DNA of 64,000 bases from Alphaproteobacteria bacterium (lineage in GTDB: Bacteria; Pseudomonadota; Alphaproteobacteria; UBA2966; CAIVPW01). Position 1 is the stretch's first letter. Every line of letters starts with the position of its first letter. The notes beneath the pieces were generated by a model. The model was not told the origin of the DNA, ran no database searches, and saw nothing but the letters and a program-made list of their open reading frames with translations. The position numbers were made by a program, and so were the translations under genes. Where the stretch lies: contig CANKGV010000011.1 in the NCBI GenBank assembly GCA_947481575.1, positions 1-64,000 of the forward strand, written 5' to 3'. Below, in pieces: positions 33,889-42,544 of the stretch.

Positions 33889-34714
33889 CGACGGAGACGA
33901 TCATCTGTTCGCGCGCTACCAGCGTGCCGTGCCAGGCCCGCCGCGCTTCCGCCTCGAGATGCACCATGAAGGTGTCGTCGTGGCTGGGGTCGTGGTGGAA
34001 GATCACCAACTGCTTGGCACCAGCGGCTTGGCACAGGCGCACACCTTCTTGCCAGGTAGAGTGGCCCCACCCCATGTACTTCGGGTATTCGGCGTCGGTG
34101 TAGGTGCAGTCATAGATCACCACGTCGGCGCCTTCGATCAGAGCCAGGATGTTCTGGTCGGGCTTGCCCGGCACATGCTCGGTATCGGTCACGTAACATA
34201 GCGTGGAGCCGTTCTTTTCCAGCCGGTAGCCGGTAGCGCCGCCCGGGTGATTGAGCTTCGCGGTCTTCACCCGGATGCCGTTCGAAATGTTGAATTCGGC
34301 GCCGCCTTCGAAATCGTGGAAGTCTTTCTTCGCGCCCATCAATTCGAGCGGCACCGGGAACAAAGGCTGCTCAAGATGGTCGGCGAGAATCTGCTGGATC
34401 CCGCCCCGGTGGAACAGATGCCCGGCGTAGATCGACACCGAGCAGTCCTTGCGGAAGATCGGCGCGAAGAACGGAAAGCCGTTGATGTGGTCCCAATGGG
34501 TGTGGGACATGAGAATGTTGGCGTGCTTGTTGCCCTTGCGGAGTTGCTCCGCGCCAAGGCCGTGGATGCCGGTGCCGCAATCCAGAATCGCGGCGGTCTC
34601 GTCATCAAGGCACACCTCGATGCAACTGGTGTTGCCGCCATATTGCAAATGGCGCTGCGACGGGCAGGCGATGCTGCCGCGGACGCCCCAGAACTTGACC
34701 GTCATCGTTGTCAT
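33884..34714 (-). CDS. Metallo-beta-lactamase-fold hydrolase, PhnP/RNase Z-like
   Basis: The 276-residue protein begins MTVKFWGVRGSIACPS after a short lead and carries the metal motif SHTHWDHINGF, further His in LNHPGGATG, and Asp in VTDTEH. The final His ligand is near IFHHDPSHDD. These fit the phosphodiesterase branch (PhnP/ElaC-like) of the superfamily. A start three codons downstream is possible. The 187 bases upstream of it hold no gene. Confidence 0.82.
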   Translation of the reverse strand: MTTMTVKFWGVRGSIACPSQRHLQYGGNTSCIEVCLDDETAAILDCGTGIHGLGAEQLRKGNKHANILMSHTHWDHINGFPFFAPIFRKDCSVSIYAGHLFHRGGIQQILADHLEQPLFPVPLELMGAKKDFHDFEGGAEFNISNGIRVKTAKLNHPGGATGYRLEKNGSTLCYVTDTEHVPGKPDQNILALIEGADVVIYDCTYTDAEYPKYMGWGHSTWQEGVRLCQAAGAKQLVIFHHDPSHDDTFMVHLEAEARRAWHGTLVAREQMIVSVG

Positions 34715-34901
34715 GGAGCGTTAGACCGCTCACCGTGACGGAGCGACTTGCGTGCGGGAATCGCACCCAAGCCCACCATCCCCCGTTTGAGGCTGCACCG
34801 AAGCGACCAGCCCAGCCGTACTACATACTGTGCGGTTTTTCGCAGAACAACAGCGAAAACACGCACCAGCATTTCCCCTATCTCTCATAGGGTCTTGGTG
34901 C

Positions 34902-35357
34902 CTAGTGGTTGATCGACTTGCGCAGGCGCCGCGTGAGAACCTTGAGCATGGCCCGCACGAATGGATCGGACTTTTCCAACCGATGCTGAAAATCGGTCGG
35001 CGTGATGACGATGCAGGTGGTGACCACCTTGGCCACTGCTGTAGCGGAGCGGGGCTGCGAATCGACCAGCGCCATTTCCCCCAGCAACTCCCCTGCTTCC
35101 AGTGTGTCGACCACCTGGTCGGTCCCGGAGATTGGCACCATTACGTCAATGGTTCCTGACTGAATCAGGTACGCGCAGCGTGGTGGCTCTCCAACCCGAA
35201 AGACAACCTCACCGACATGAAATACCTGCCGCTCGAGTATCTCCTTGCCCAAGCGCGTCTCCCCGGCTTCTGACTGGCTCTTTGCGTCAAGATAGCCGGT
35301 TGTGATTTGCCTGTCGCGCTCGCCACGTACGTGCAGTTGCGTTGAGTTTTGACCCAA
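34902..35357 (-). CDS. Cyclic nucleotide-binding domain protein
   Basis: The 151-residue protein is little more than one CNB domain (about residues 45-140). The phosphate-binding cassette reads GELLGEMALVDSQPRSATA, with the conserved Glu and Arg. There is no HTH or other output domain. It starts at a TTG and is divergent from the PDR reductase, 44 bases apart. An adenylate cyclase in this window (52.4-54.7 kb) could make its ligand; that link is inference. Confidence 0.85.
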   Translation of the reverse strand: MGQNSTQLHVRGERDRQITTGYLDAKSQSEAGETRLGKEILERQVFHVGEVVFRVGEPPRCAYLIQSGTIDVMVPISGTDQVVDTLEAGELLGEMALVDSQPRSATAVAKVVTTCIVITPTDFQHRLEKSDPFVRAMLKVLTRRLRKSINH

Positions 35358-35401
35358 GACCGCCTATTTCGAAGGCCTGTCGGCGCATTCCAGGCTATCG
35401 C

Positions 35402-36409
35402 ATGAACGAGAACAAACCATCTGTGACGGGCGCTACAACCGAGCCGGAACTGATCCGGGTGCGGATCGCCCGGGCCCGCCCCGAAGCACTAGACGTACGT
35501 GGCTTTGATTTGGTGCAGGAACGCGGTGGCTCGCTCCCTGGCTTCAAGGCAGGCGCCCATGTCGACGTACACATCACCCTGCCCGACCGGCGGCGCGTCG
35601 TGCGTTCGTACTCCCTGTGCGGCCCGCCCTCGGATCAGCCCTACTCGTATCGCATTGCGGTGCTGTACGAGGAGCACGGCACCGGCGGTTCGCGTCATCT
35701 GCACGAAGGGATGCGCGAGGGCTACGTTCTCGATATTGCGCCGCCCAAGAATTACTTCGAGCTAAAGTCCGACGCGACCCATACGGTCCTGGTCGCCGGC
35801 GGCATCGGTATCACCCCGATCCTTGCGATGGCCTATGAGTTGGCCGAGCAGGACAAGCTTTTTGAGCTGCACTACGTGGCACGTACCGCCGACCATATGG
35901 CCTTACGCAAAGAGGTCGAGGAAGCGGCAGGCAAGCGCGCGCGGTTCTATTTCGATGGCGGCAACCCGGCCAACGGGATGGATTTGGGCGTAGTCCTGGG
36001 GTCCCCTGCCGAAGGCAAGCACGTGTACGTGTGTGGGCCGAAGGGTCTGATCGAAGCGACCCGCGAGCGGGCGCTGGCTCGTGGGTACGGCGAGGGCGCG
36101 GTGCACTCTGAGATTTTCACCCCGCCGGCACCGTTGCCAGGCGACGGGCCCATCACGGTCATTGCCAGACGCAGCGGCATCACCGTGCCGGTAGCGAAAG
36201 GAACCTCGATTCTGGACGCGCTACTCGCCGCCGGAGTGAAAACCGACTTCGACTGCAAGATGGGCATCTGTGGCACTTGCGCGGCACAGGTACTGGAAGG
36301 CACGCCGGACCACCGCGACTCCTCGCTACTAAAGTCGGAACGAGCGGCGGGCAAGATGTGCACGTGCGTGAGCCGGGCGCTCACGCCGTCGCTGGTGTTG
36401 GATCTCTAG
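35402..36409 (+). CDS. PDR/VanB-family flavin reductase with ferredoxin domain
   Basis: The 335-residue oxidoreductase has an FMN/FAD barrel with RSYSLCGPPSD, an NAD domain with VLVAGGIGITPIL and VCGPKGLIEA, and a C-terminal plant-type [2Fe-2S] ferredoxin domain with CKMGICGTCAAQVLEG and a later Cys. Such proteins pass electrons from NADH to Rieske oxygenases. No oxygenase component is next to it. I chose the ATG at 35402 because the N-terminus then matches the family. Confidence 0.9.
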   Translation: MNENKPSVTGATTEPELIRVRIARARPEALDVRGFDLVQERGGSLPGFKAGAHVDVHITLPDRRRVVRSYSLCGPPSDQPYSYRIAVLYEEHGTGGSRHLHEGMREGYVLDIAPPKNYFELKSDATHTVLVAGGIGITPILAMAYELAEQDKLFELHYVARTADHMALRKEVEEAAGKRARFYFDGGNPANGMDLGVVLGSPAEGKHVYVCGPKGLIEATRERALARGYGEGAVHSEIFTPPAPLPGDGPITVIARRSGITVPVAKGTSILDALLAAGVKTDFDCKMGICGTCAAQVLEGTPDHRDSSLLKSERAAGKMCTCVSRALTPSLVLDL

Positions 36410-36503
36410 CTACGCTGCCGCTGGGCGGCCGTTAATGCGCCGTTAGCGCAACTCCCGTAGGCTGGCCAGCGTGCCGAACCGCATCGCTGCCCGAGTCTGA
36501 ACG

Positions 36504-38240
36504 GTGGAACCGATCTCGGTTCTCATCGCCGACTCGCGCCCGGGAGTCCGTGCAACCCTGCGCGAACGCCTGGATGGGTCGGGCGTTTCGGTCAGCATCA
36601 CCGAATGTGACGGAGGGTTCTGCGCGCTAGACACGCTGATTGGCAACGAATTCGATTGCGCCTTCCTGGCAGATGACCTTGGCGAACTGCCCGGCCGCGA
36701 GGTACTGGCGGAACTGCGCCGGGCCGGGCGGGCGACGCCCGTGGTCCTCCTGTCTGACGAACTGCGGCTGGCGGAAGCATTGCAACTCGGCGCCCACGAC
36801 TGCTTGCCCCCGGATGCACAGGCCGAAGCGCTGGTGCGCGCAGCCGGCACGGCCGCCCGAGTGGCGCGCGCCGAGCGCCGCGCGTTCGCGGCAGAGTCAC
36901 GCCGTTCGCACCAAAGCATGTTCGACACAGTGACCAGCCTGCCCAACAGCGCGCTGTTTTATGACCGCTTGGAGCAGGCGGTCGCCCTGGCGCGCCGCAC
37001 CGCGACCACGGCCGCAGTGGTGGTACTGACGGTTGAAGGACTTGCGCAGGTTTCAGCGAGTCACGGCGGCGCGGCAGGTGCAGAACTATTGCGCCTTGCC
37101 GCCGCTCGCATGCGGGCCGCAGCCCGCGGCTCGGACACGATCGCGCGCATCGGCGATGCGGTGTTTGCGGTTGCGCTGGCGCCGGACGGAACCGTGGGCG
37201 CTGCCACCGCCGCCCGCAAGATCCTCGATGCCGTACGCAGACCTGTGGCGATCGCCGGCGACTCACTGGCGCTGTCGGCGCACGGTGGACTGGCGGTGTT
37301 TCCCGAACATGGCTCGACGGGGGCGGAACTTCTGCGCCATGCCGATTTGGCGATGCGGCGAGCACGCCGCGCCCTTGCTGGACTGACGGTGTATTCCGGC
37401 GATGAGCCGGGTGCCGAAGACCTCCACCCGGTTGCATTGCCGCCGATTTCCGCTGACTTGAAGCGGGCCACCGCGGCCGGTGAACTATCGCTGCTGTTTC
37501 AGCCGAAGCTGCGGATTGCGCCGTTGGGCCTGAGCGGCGTGGAAGCGCTGGTGCGGTGGAACCATCCGGTGCACGGGATGGTGACGCCGGACAGTTTCAT
37601 TCCGCTCGCGGAGCAGACCGGCGAGATCGCCGCGCTCACAGAGTGGGTGCTCGATTCAGCCCTTGCGGCCGCGGCCGGGTGGCGCGAGGCCGGGCATCCC
37701 GTGGCAGTCGCAGTGAATGTCTCGGCATTGGCCGTCCACGATACGGCGCTGGTGGAGACGGTCAGCAAAGCACTCGACCGCACCGGCCTGCCCGCTGCCC
37801 TTCTGACGCTCGAGATCACAGAGAGTGCGCTGATGGCCGACGTGGACCGGGCGCGGGACGTGCTAGCGCAGATCCGCGCCCGCGGCGTGCGCATCGCGGT
37901 CGACGACTTCGGCGCGGGGTATACGTCGCTCTCGGCCATCGGTCGGCTGCCGGTGGACGAACTCAAGGTGGACAAGTCTTTCGTGCGCGGGTTGGGCGGC
38001 GTGAGCAACAATGGACCGATCCTGCGGGCGATCATTGAACTCGGACAGAGCCTTGGGCTGAAGGTGGTGGCCGAGGGCGTGGAGGATCGCGACGTTTGGG
38101 ACGCACTTGCCGCACTCCGCTGCGACGAAGCCCAGGGGTTCTTCCTGTGCCGGCCACTGACCGCGGAAGCGCTGCTGGCATGGGTGCGCTACAAGCGCTG
38201 GATGACGCTGTTCGCCGAGCCCGCTGAGGCGCGACGCTAG
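36504..38240 (+). CDS. Receiver-like / degenerate GGDEF / EAL protein
   Basis: The 578-residue protein has an N-terminal receiver-like domain (1-125), a GGDEF domain whose signature has decayed (ARIGDAVFAV where GGDEF is expected), and a full EAL domain from about residue 320. The EAL motif in GVEALVRWNHP, the NVS segment, EITESAL, DDFGAGYTSL, LKVDKSFV and VAEGVED support an active c-di-GMP phosphodiesterase. The start is a GTG. It probably lowers c-di-GMP. Confidence 0.88.
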   Translation: MEPISVLIADSRPGVRATLRERLDGSGVSVSITECDGGFCALDTLIGNEFDCAFLADDLGELPGREVLAELRRAGRATPVVLLSDELRLAEALQLGAHDCLPPDAQAEALVRAAGTAARVARAERRAFAAESRRSHQSMFDTVTSLPNSALFYDRLEQAVALARRTATTAAVVVLTVEGLAQVSASHGGAAGAELLRLAAARMRAAARGSDTIARIGDAVFAVALAPDGTVGAATAARKILDAVRRPVAIAGDSLALSAHGGLAVFPEHGSTGAELLRHADLAMRRARRALAGLTVYSGDEPGAEDLHPVALPPISADLKRATAAGELSLLFQPKLRIAPLGLSGVEALVRWNHPVHGMVTPDSFIPLAEQTGEIAALTEWVLDSALAAAAGWREAGHPVAVAVNVSALAVHDTALVETVSKALDRTGLPAALLTLEITESALMADVDRARDVLAQIRARGVRIAVDDFGAGYTSLSAIGRLPVDELKVDKSFVRGLGGVSNNGPILRAIIELGQSLGLKVVAEGVEDRDVWDALAALRCDEAQGFFLCRPLTAEALLAWVRYKRWMTLFAEPAEARR

Positions 38241-38252
38241 GCCAAGTATCCG

Positions 38253-38272
38253 CCAGCTTCGCTGGTCTTTGT
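38253..38272 (+). terminator. Short terminator hairpin after the EAL gene
   Basis: CCAGC-TTC-GCTGG is a compact five-base stem followed by TCTTTGT, 12 bases after the EAL stop. It is short, but the TTCG context stabilises such loops. Confidence 0.55.
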
Positions 38273-38326
38273 GGGCGCGAATATGCTACCGCTGACCAGC
38301 GGAACTCAAAGGCATCCGGCCCAATC

Positions 38327-39340
38327 TTGGAAGCCACCCCAGCCACCCTGAAACGCCGCCTCATCGTCCGCGAGGAGATGTGGGATATCGGCGGTGGGTT
38401 CAGCATGTCACGAACGCGGCGGTGGGCCGCCGAAGTGATCATGGTCGAAGTCCATGAGGACGGCCGGCGCGGACGCGGCGAGGCCGTGCCGCAGCGGCGT
38501 ATGGGCGAGCGCCCCGAGACGGTCGCCAAGCAACTGTTCAAGATTCGGAAGCAGATCGAAACCGGCGAACTGACCCGCGCGAAGCTCTCTGCGGTTCTGC
38601 CCGCCGGCGCGGCACGCAATGCTCTCGATTGCGCACTATGGGACCTGGAGGCCAAGGCCAAGGGCGTGCCGGTGTGGCAACTCGCGGGACTGCCCGAGCC
38701 GAAGCCGTTGGTGTCAGCATTCACCATCCAACTGGACAAGCCGGCGGCGATGGCCGCGATCGCGGCGGAGAACCGTTCACGGCCCGTACTGAAACTCAAC
38801 CTCGGCGGCCCCGACGACCTGGCGCGAGTGCGGGCTGTGCGAGCATCGGCCCCGGACGCCCAGATCATCGTTGACGCCAACGAGGCGTGGACTCCAGTGA
38901 TGTACGGCGAGTACGCCATCGAATTGGGCCAGTTGGGCGTGCGGCTGCTTGAACAGCCCCTGCCTGCCGACCAAGACGCGGCACTGGAAGGCCTCGGCCG
39001 CGCCGTGCCGCTGTGTGCCGATGAATCAGTACGGGAGGCGCGCGACATCGCAGGCGCGACCCGCCGCTACGACTGCATCAACATCAAGCTCGACAAGGCG
39101 GGCGGCCTGACCGAGGCGATCCGCATGGTCCAGATGGCGCGGGAACGCGGCATCGGCGTGATGATCGGGTGCATGGCAGGTACATCGCTTGGGATGGCGC
39201 CGGCGTTCCTTCTGGGCGCCTACGCGCAGGTGGTCGACTTGGACGGACCGTTGCAACTGGCCAACGACCGCAAGCCCAGCATCACCTACGACGAGCACGG
39301 GCTCATGAACCCGCCGCCGCCCGAGCTGTGGGGGGCGTGA
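38327..39340 (+). CDS. DgcA-like enolase-superfamily epimerase with altered KxK motif
   Basis: The 337-residue protein has the muconate-lactonising fold of L-Ala-D/L-Glu epimerases and the DgcA group. Metal ligands are Asp183 (VDANEAW), Glu209 (LLEQPLP) and Asp232 (CADESV), and a Lys254 remains in INIKLDKAGG. The first-face motif, normally KxK, reads K156-L-N158, so one of the two catalytic lysines is Asn. The start TTG at 38327 is chosen on frame and length. The stop overlaps the next gene by one base (TGATG). Confidence 0.82.
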   Translation: MEATPATLKRRLIVREEMWDIGGGFSMSRTRRWAAEVIMVEVHEDGRRGRGEAVPQRRMGERPETVAKQLFKIRKQIETGELTRAKLSAVLPAGAARNALDCALWDLEAKAKGVPVWQLAGLPEPKPLVSAFTIQLDKPAAMAAIAAENRSRPVLKLNLGGPDDLARVRAVRASAPDAQIIVDANEAWTPVMYGEYAIELGQLGVRLLEQPLPADQDAALEGLGRAVPLCADESVREARDIAGATRRYDCINIKLDKAGGLTEAIRMVQMARERGIGVMIGCMAGTSLGMAPAFLLGAYAQVVDLDGPLQLANDRKPSITYDEHGLMNPPPPELWGA

Positions 39341-40035
39341 TGGTGGACCCACGCATCAAAGCCAAGCCGAACGCAGTGCGGGTGGTCCTGGCAGATCGCA
39401 ATCCGATCGTGCTGTCGGGGCTTGAGCGAATCTTCGATGACAGCGACTTGTTCCGCGTGGTGGCGGTGGCTGCCGACGGGGAGCGGTTCCTGGAAGCAGT
39501 CGACCGGCTCACGTTCCAGGTCGGTGTGATCGGCTGGAACATGCCGTATCTGGACGGCCGCGGCGTACTCCACGCGCTCCGCGACCGGAAGAACGCGCCG
39601 CGCATCGTGATCTTCGACGACAACGCATCGGCCGACTTGGCGCGTCAAGCGATGGCCCAAGGTGCGGCCGGCTATTGCCCGAACGGGGCGCCACCCGAGG
39701 TGCTGTTGGAAACCGTCGCCGCAGTGGCGGACGGACGCATGGTGTTTCCGTTCATCGACGTCCGAACCCTTGACGTCGATCCCTTTGCCTCACTGACACG
39801 GCGCGAACGGGAGCTCTTGGCGCTTTTGCGCTCCGGCCGGGCGGCGGCGGTGATCGCCGCCGATTTGGGCGTGACCGTGAATACCGTGAAGTTCCACCTG
39901 AAGAACCTCTACGGAAAACTTGGGGTTCACAACCGCACCCAGGCGGTGAGCGCATACTTCTCGGCGCAGGTCGAACGGGGGGAGATTCTCCCCCCCTCCC
40001 GGCCCGGTGGAGAACGGCCCCGACGGGTAGGTTGA
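39340..40035 (+). CDS. NarL/LuxR-type response regulator lacking phospho-Asp
   Basis: The 231-residue regulator has a receiver-like domain (12-130) and a C-terminal LuxR helix-turn-helix (about 162-215) with LTRRERELLALL and VNTVKFHLKNLYGKLGVHNRT. At the phospho-acceptor position the sequence is VIGWNMP: Gly65 replaces Asp. The acidic pair in the first strand is reduced to LADRN. It likely binds DNA without phosphorylation control. It lies just upstream of the Calvin cycle operon on the same strand, with 252 bases between. Confidence 0.87.
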   Translation: MVDPRIKAKPNAVRVVLADRNPIVLSGLERIFDDSDLFRVVAVAADGERFLEAVDRLTFQVGVIGWNMPYLDGRGVLHALRDRKNAPRIVIFDDNASADLARQAMAQGAAGYCPNGAPPEVLLETVAAVADGRMVFPFIDVRTLDVDPFASLTRRERELLALLRSGRAAAVIAADLGVTVNTVKFHLKNLYGKLGVHNRTQAVSAYFSAQVERGEILPPSRPGGERPRRVG

Positions 40036-40105
40036 ACACCACCCTCGGCAAGAATCAGCACCAAACTACCTGAACAGGTAGGTAACACCTACTCGTTGGG
40101 GTGTT
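40027..40105 (+). promoter_or_regulatory. Cluster of ACCTAC/GTAGGT half-sites before the cbb operon
   Basis: CTACCTG-AA-CAGGTAG (40066-40081) is a perfect 16-base palindrome. GTAGGT-AAC-ACCTAC (40078-40092) overlaps it, and another GTAGGT lies at 40027-40032 inside the regulator's 3' end. AACACC (40084-40089) and GGTGTT (40100-40105) add a further inverted repeat. This looks like an operator for a dimeric regulator ahead of pfp. I see no clear LysR-type CbbR consensus. Part of it could instead be a terminator for the regulator gene. Confidence 0.5.
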
Positions 40106-40287
40106 GTTTCAAATCCGTGACCCCTGTGTAATCGTTTCAGGAAGGATCGCAGCGAAATCCGTTGCGAATGTTTCTCCGGCACGCGGGCGTGTGCTGAACG
40201 GGGCCGGCGGGGATCAATTCCCAAGGGTGGCCGAATTGGGCAGCTGCGGGTGGCGTTTCCACCGTCCGCGGCAATGGGAGGTAACGC

Positions 40288-41499
40288 ATGTTGAAGGGTA
40301 AGGTGTTGGTCGCTCAGGGCGGCGGACCGACAGCAGTCATCAATCAGTCGCTGGTTGGCGTGGCTCTTGAAGCTCGGCGGTTTGGCGCGGTGGAACGCGT
40401 CTACGGCGCGCGTCACGGCGTGCGCGGCATCGTCAACGAGGACTTCCTGGACCTGAGCCAGGAGACACCGGAGAACTTGGAGCGCGTTGCGGCCACGCCC
40501 TGCGCGACGCTCGGTTCGACCCGCGACAAACCCGATCTTCAGTACTGCCAGAACATCCTGAAGGTGTTCCAGGCACACGGCATTGGCACGTTCTTCTACA
40601 TCGGCGGCAATGACTCGTCCGACACGCTCCGGATCGTTAGCGAAGAGGCCAAGAAGGCCAAGTATCCGCTGACCTGCATCCACATCCCCAAGACCATCGA
40701 CAACGACTTGATGGTCAACGACCACACCCCGGGCTTTCCCTCCGCAGCTCGCTTCGTCGCGTGCGCGTTTGCCGGCCTGAACCTCGACGTCGAAGCCCTT
40801 CGCGGCGTTTACGTCGCGGTCGTCATGGGCCGTCACGCCGGGTTCCTCACGGCCGCATCAGCGCTCGCCCGCAAGTACCCAGACGATGGTCCCCACCTGA
40901 TCTACGTGCCGGAACGCACGTTCTCGGTCGATTCGTTCTTGTCCGACGTGAAGCGCGTCAACGATCGCCTTGGCCGTTGCGTCATCGCCGTATCCGAAGG
41001 CGTTCATGAAGCGGACGGGACGCCAATCATTTCCAAGCTCGCGTCGAAGGTGGAGCGCGATGCCCATGGCAACGTGCAGCTTTCGGGGACCGGCGCCCTG
41101 GCCGACCTGCTGACCGAAGAGATCAAGAACAAACTTGGGATCAAGCGAGTTCGCGGTGACACGTTTGGCTATTTGCAGCGCTCGTTTATGGGCGTTGTGT
41201 CGGATGTCGACCAGCGCGAAGCGCGCGAGGTCGGCGAAAAGGCCGTGCAGTTCGCCAACTACGGCAACGGCGACGGCACTGTGACAATTCACCGCATCGG
41301 CAACTACGCGGTTTCCTACAAGTTCACCGCGCTCACTGAAGTGGCCGGTAAGACCAAGGTGATGGACGCTTCGTTGCTCGCTGACGGACCCGATGTCAGC
41401 GACGCTTTCCTCGCATACGCACGGCCCTTGCTCGGGTCGGGGATGCCGGAGCCGTACCGGCTGGCCCCGAACCAAGTTCCGAAGGTCCTAGCGAAGTAA
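40288..41499 (+). CDS. pfp: Pyrophosphate-dependent 6-phosphofructokinase
   Basis: The 403-residue enzyme reversibly interconverts fructose-6-phosphate and fructose-1,6-bisphosphate with PPi. The PFK motifs are AQGGGPTAVIN, GGNDSSDT (the GGxD form of PPi enzymes) and PKTIDNDL, with MGRHAGFLTAASA after. GGGAGGTAAC precedes the ATG. First in the cbb operon, it can run toward F6P, and in methanotrophs such enzymes also act on sedoheptulose bisphosphate. That would replace the missing bisphosphatase. Confidence 0.94.
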   Translation: MLKGKVLVAQGGGPTAVINQSLVGVALEARRFGAVERVYGARHGVRGIVNEDFLDLSQETPENLERVAATPCATLGSTRDKPDLQYCQNILKVFQAHGIGTFFYIGGNDSSDTLRIVSEEAKKAKYPLTCIHIPKTIDNDLMVNDHTPGFPSAARFVACAFAGLNLDVEALRGVYVAVVMGRHAGFLTAASALARKYPDDGPHLIYVPERTFSVDSFLSDVKRVNDRLGRCVIAVSEGVHEADGTPIISKLASKVERDAHGNVQLSGTGALADLLTEEIKNKLGIKRVRGDTFGYLQRSFMGVVSDVDQREAREVGEKAVQFANYGNGDGTVTIHRIGNYAVSYKFTALTEVAGKTKVMDASLLADGPDVSDAFLAYARPLLGSGMPEPYRLAPNQVPKVLAK

Positions 41500-41594
41500 C
41501 TGGCGGGGACGATGACGTGCGTCAAAAAGAAACGAACGGCGGCGGCCGCAGGTCGGCGAGCGTAGCAACGGTGAATTCGAGGGGAGGACCGGCC

Positions 41595-42533
41595 ATGGCC
41601 GCTAATCGCGTTAAACCTCATACGATCTTGGGCATTGTTGGCGATTCGGCCACGGGTAAGACCACTCTTACGTCGGGCATTGCCGCCATTCTGGGTCCGG
41701 ATCGCGTTACCACGATCTGCACGGACGATTACCACCGCTACGACCGCGCGGAGCGATCCGTAAACGGTCTGTCGGCGCTGGACCCGCGCTGCAACTACAT
41801 CGACATCATGGAGCAGCACATCCGCATGCTTGCGGACGGTCAGCCGATCCTGCGCCCGATCTACAACCACGATCACGGCACGTTGGATCGCCCAGTCTAT
41901 GTGGAGCCCAAGGAATTCATCATCCTTGAGGGCCTGCTGGGCTTCACCACCCGCAAGATGCGCGACCTCTACGACGTGAAAGTATTCCTGGAGCCGGAGG
42001 AGGACCTCCGCATCCAGTGGAAGATCAATCGCGATACGGCAAAGCGGCACTACACAAAGGAAGAAGTGCTGAAGTCGCTGAAGAAGCGGGAGAAGGATAG
42101 CCCTGCGTTCATCCACCCGCAGCGGACGTTTGCCGACATCGTGGTGAGCTTCTACCCGCCTGCGAACAATGCCAAGGAAACGGGCGCGCACCTCAATGCT
42201 CGTCACACCCTTCGTCCCACGCTGCCGCACCCGGATCTGTCGCCGATCCTGGACTCGAACATCAAGAATGGCCTGCACCTGGAACTGGTGCGCGACCGCG
42301 ACGGCAAGCCCGTCGACGTGCTCGAGATCCCCGGCAACCTGAGCGACGACGATGCAAAGAAGCTTGAAGACCTGATCTGGTCGTTGCTGCCGGAAGGCCA
42401 GCACCTGCGGACCAACGTCGGCAAGTTCACGGACGAGCGGAACGCCGCCCGTACCAGCCACCCGCTCGCACTGACCCAGCTCCTGATCGCCTACCACATG
42501 GTCAAGGCGCAGGTCGGCGTTCACGCGATCTAG
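41595..42533 (+). CDS. prk: Phosphoribulokinase
   Basis: The 312-residue enzyme makes ribulose-1,5-bisphosphate, the RuBisCO substrate. The P-loop GDSATGKTT (residues 17-25), [10 protein letters not shown], the Asp/His-rich PIYNHDHG, and EGLLGF match the family. Length is near the bacterial octameric type. GGGGAGG lies seven bases before the ATG. tkt follows after 11 bases. Confidence 0.95.
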   Translation: MAANRVKPHTILGIVGDSATGKTTLTSGIAAILGPDRVTTICTDDYHRYDRAERSVNGLSALDPRCNYIDIMEQHIRMLADGQPILRPIYNHDHGTLDRPVYVEPKEFIILEGLLGFTTRKMRDLYDVKVFLEPEEDLRIQWKINRDTAKRHYTKEEVLKSLKKREKDSPAFIHPQRTFADIVVSFYPPANNAKETGAHLNARHTLRPTLPHPDLSPILDSNIKNGLHLELVRDRDGKPVDVLEIPGNLSDDDAKKLEDLIWSLLPEGQHLRTNVGKFTDERNAARTSHPLALTQLLIAYHMVKAQVGVHAI

Positions 42534-42544
42534 GAGAGAGCTTC

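Noticed and set aside
40066-40130. Possible tRNA because of a T-loop-like GTTTCAAATCC
   Set aside because: No acceptor stem, anticodon arm or D-arm can be folded around it.
41316-42524. 402-codon open frame antisense to pfp and prk
   Set aside because: No motif or start signal; both sense genes are fully supported.
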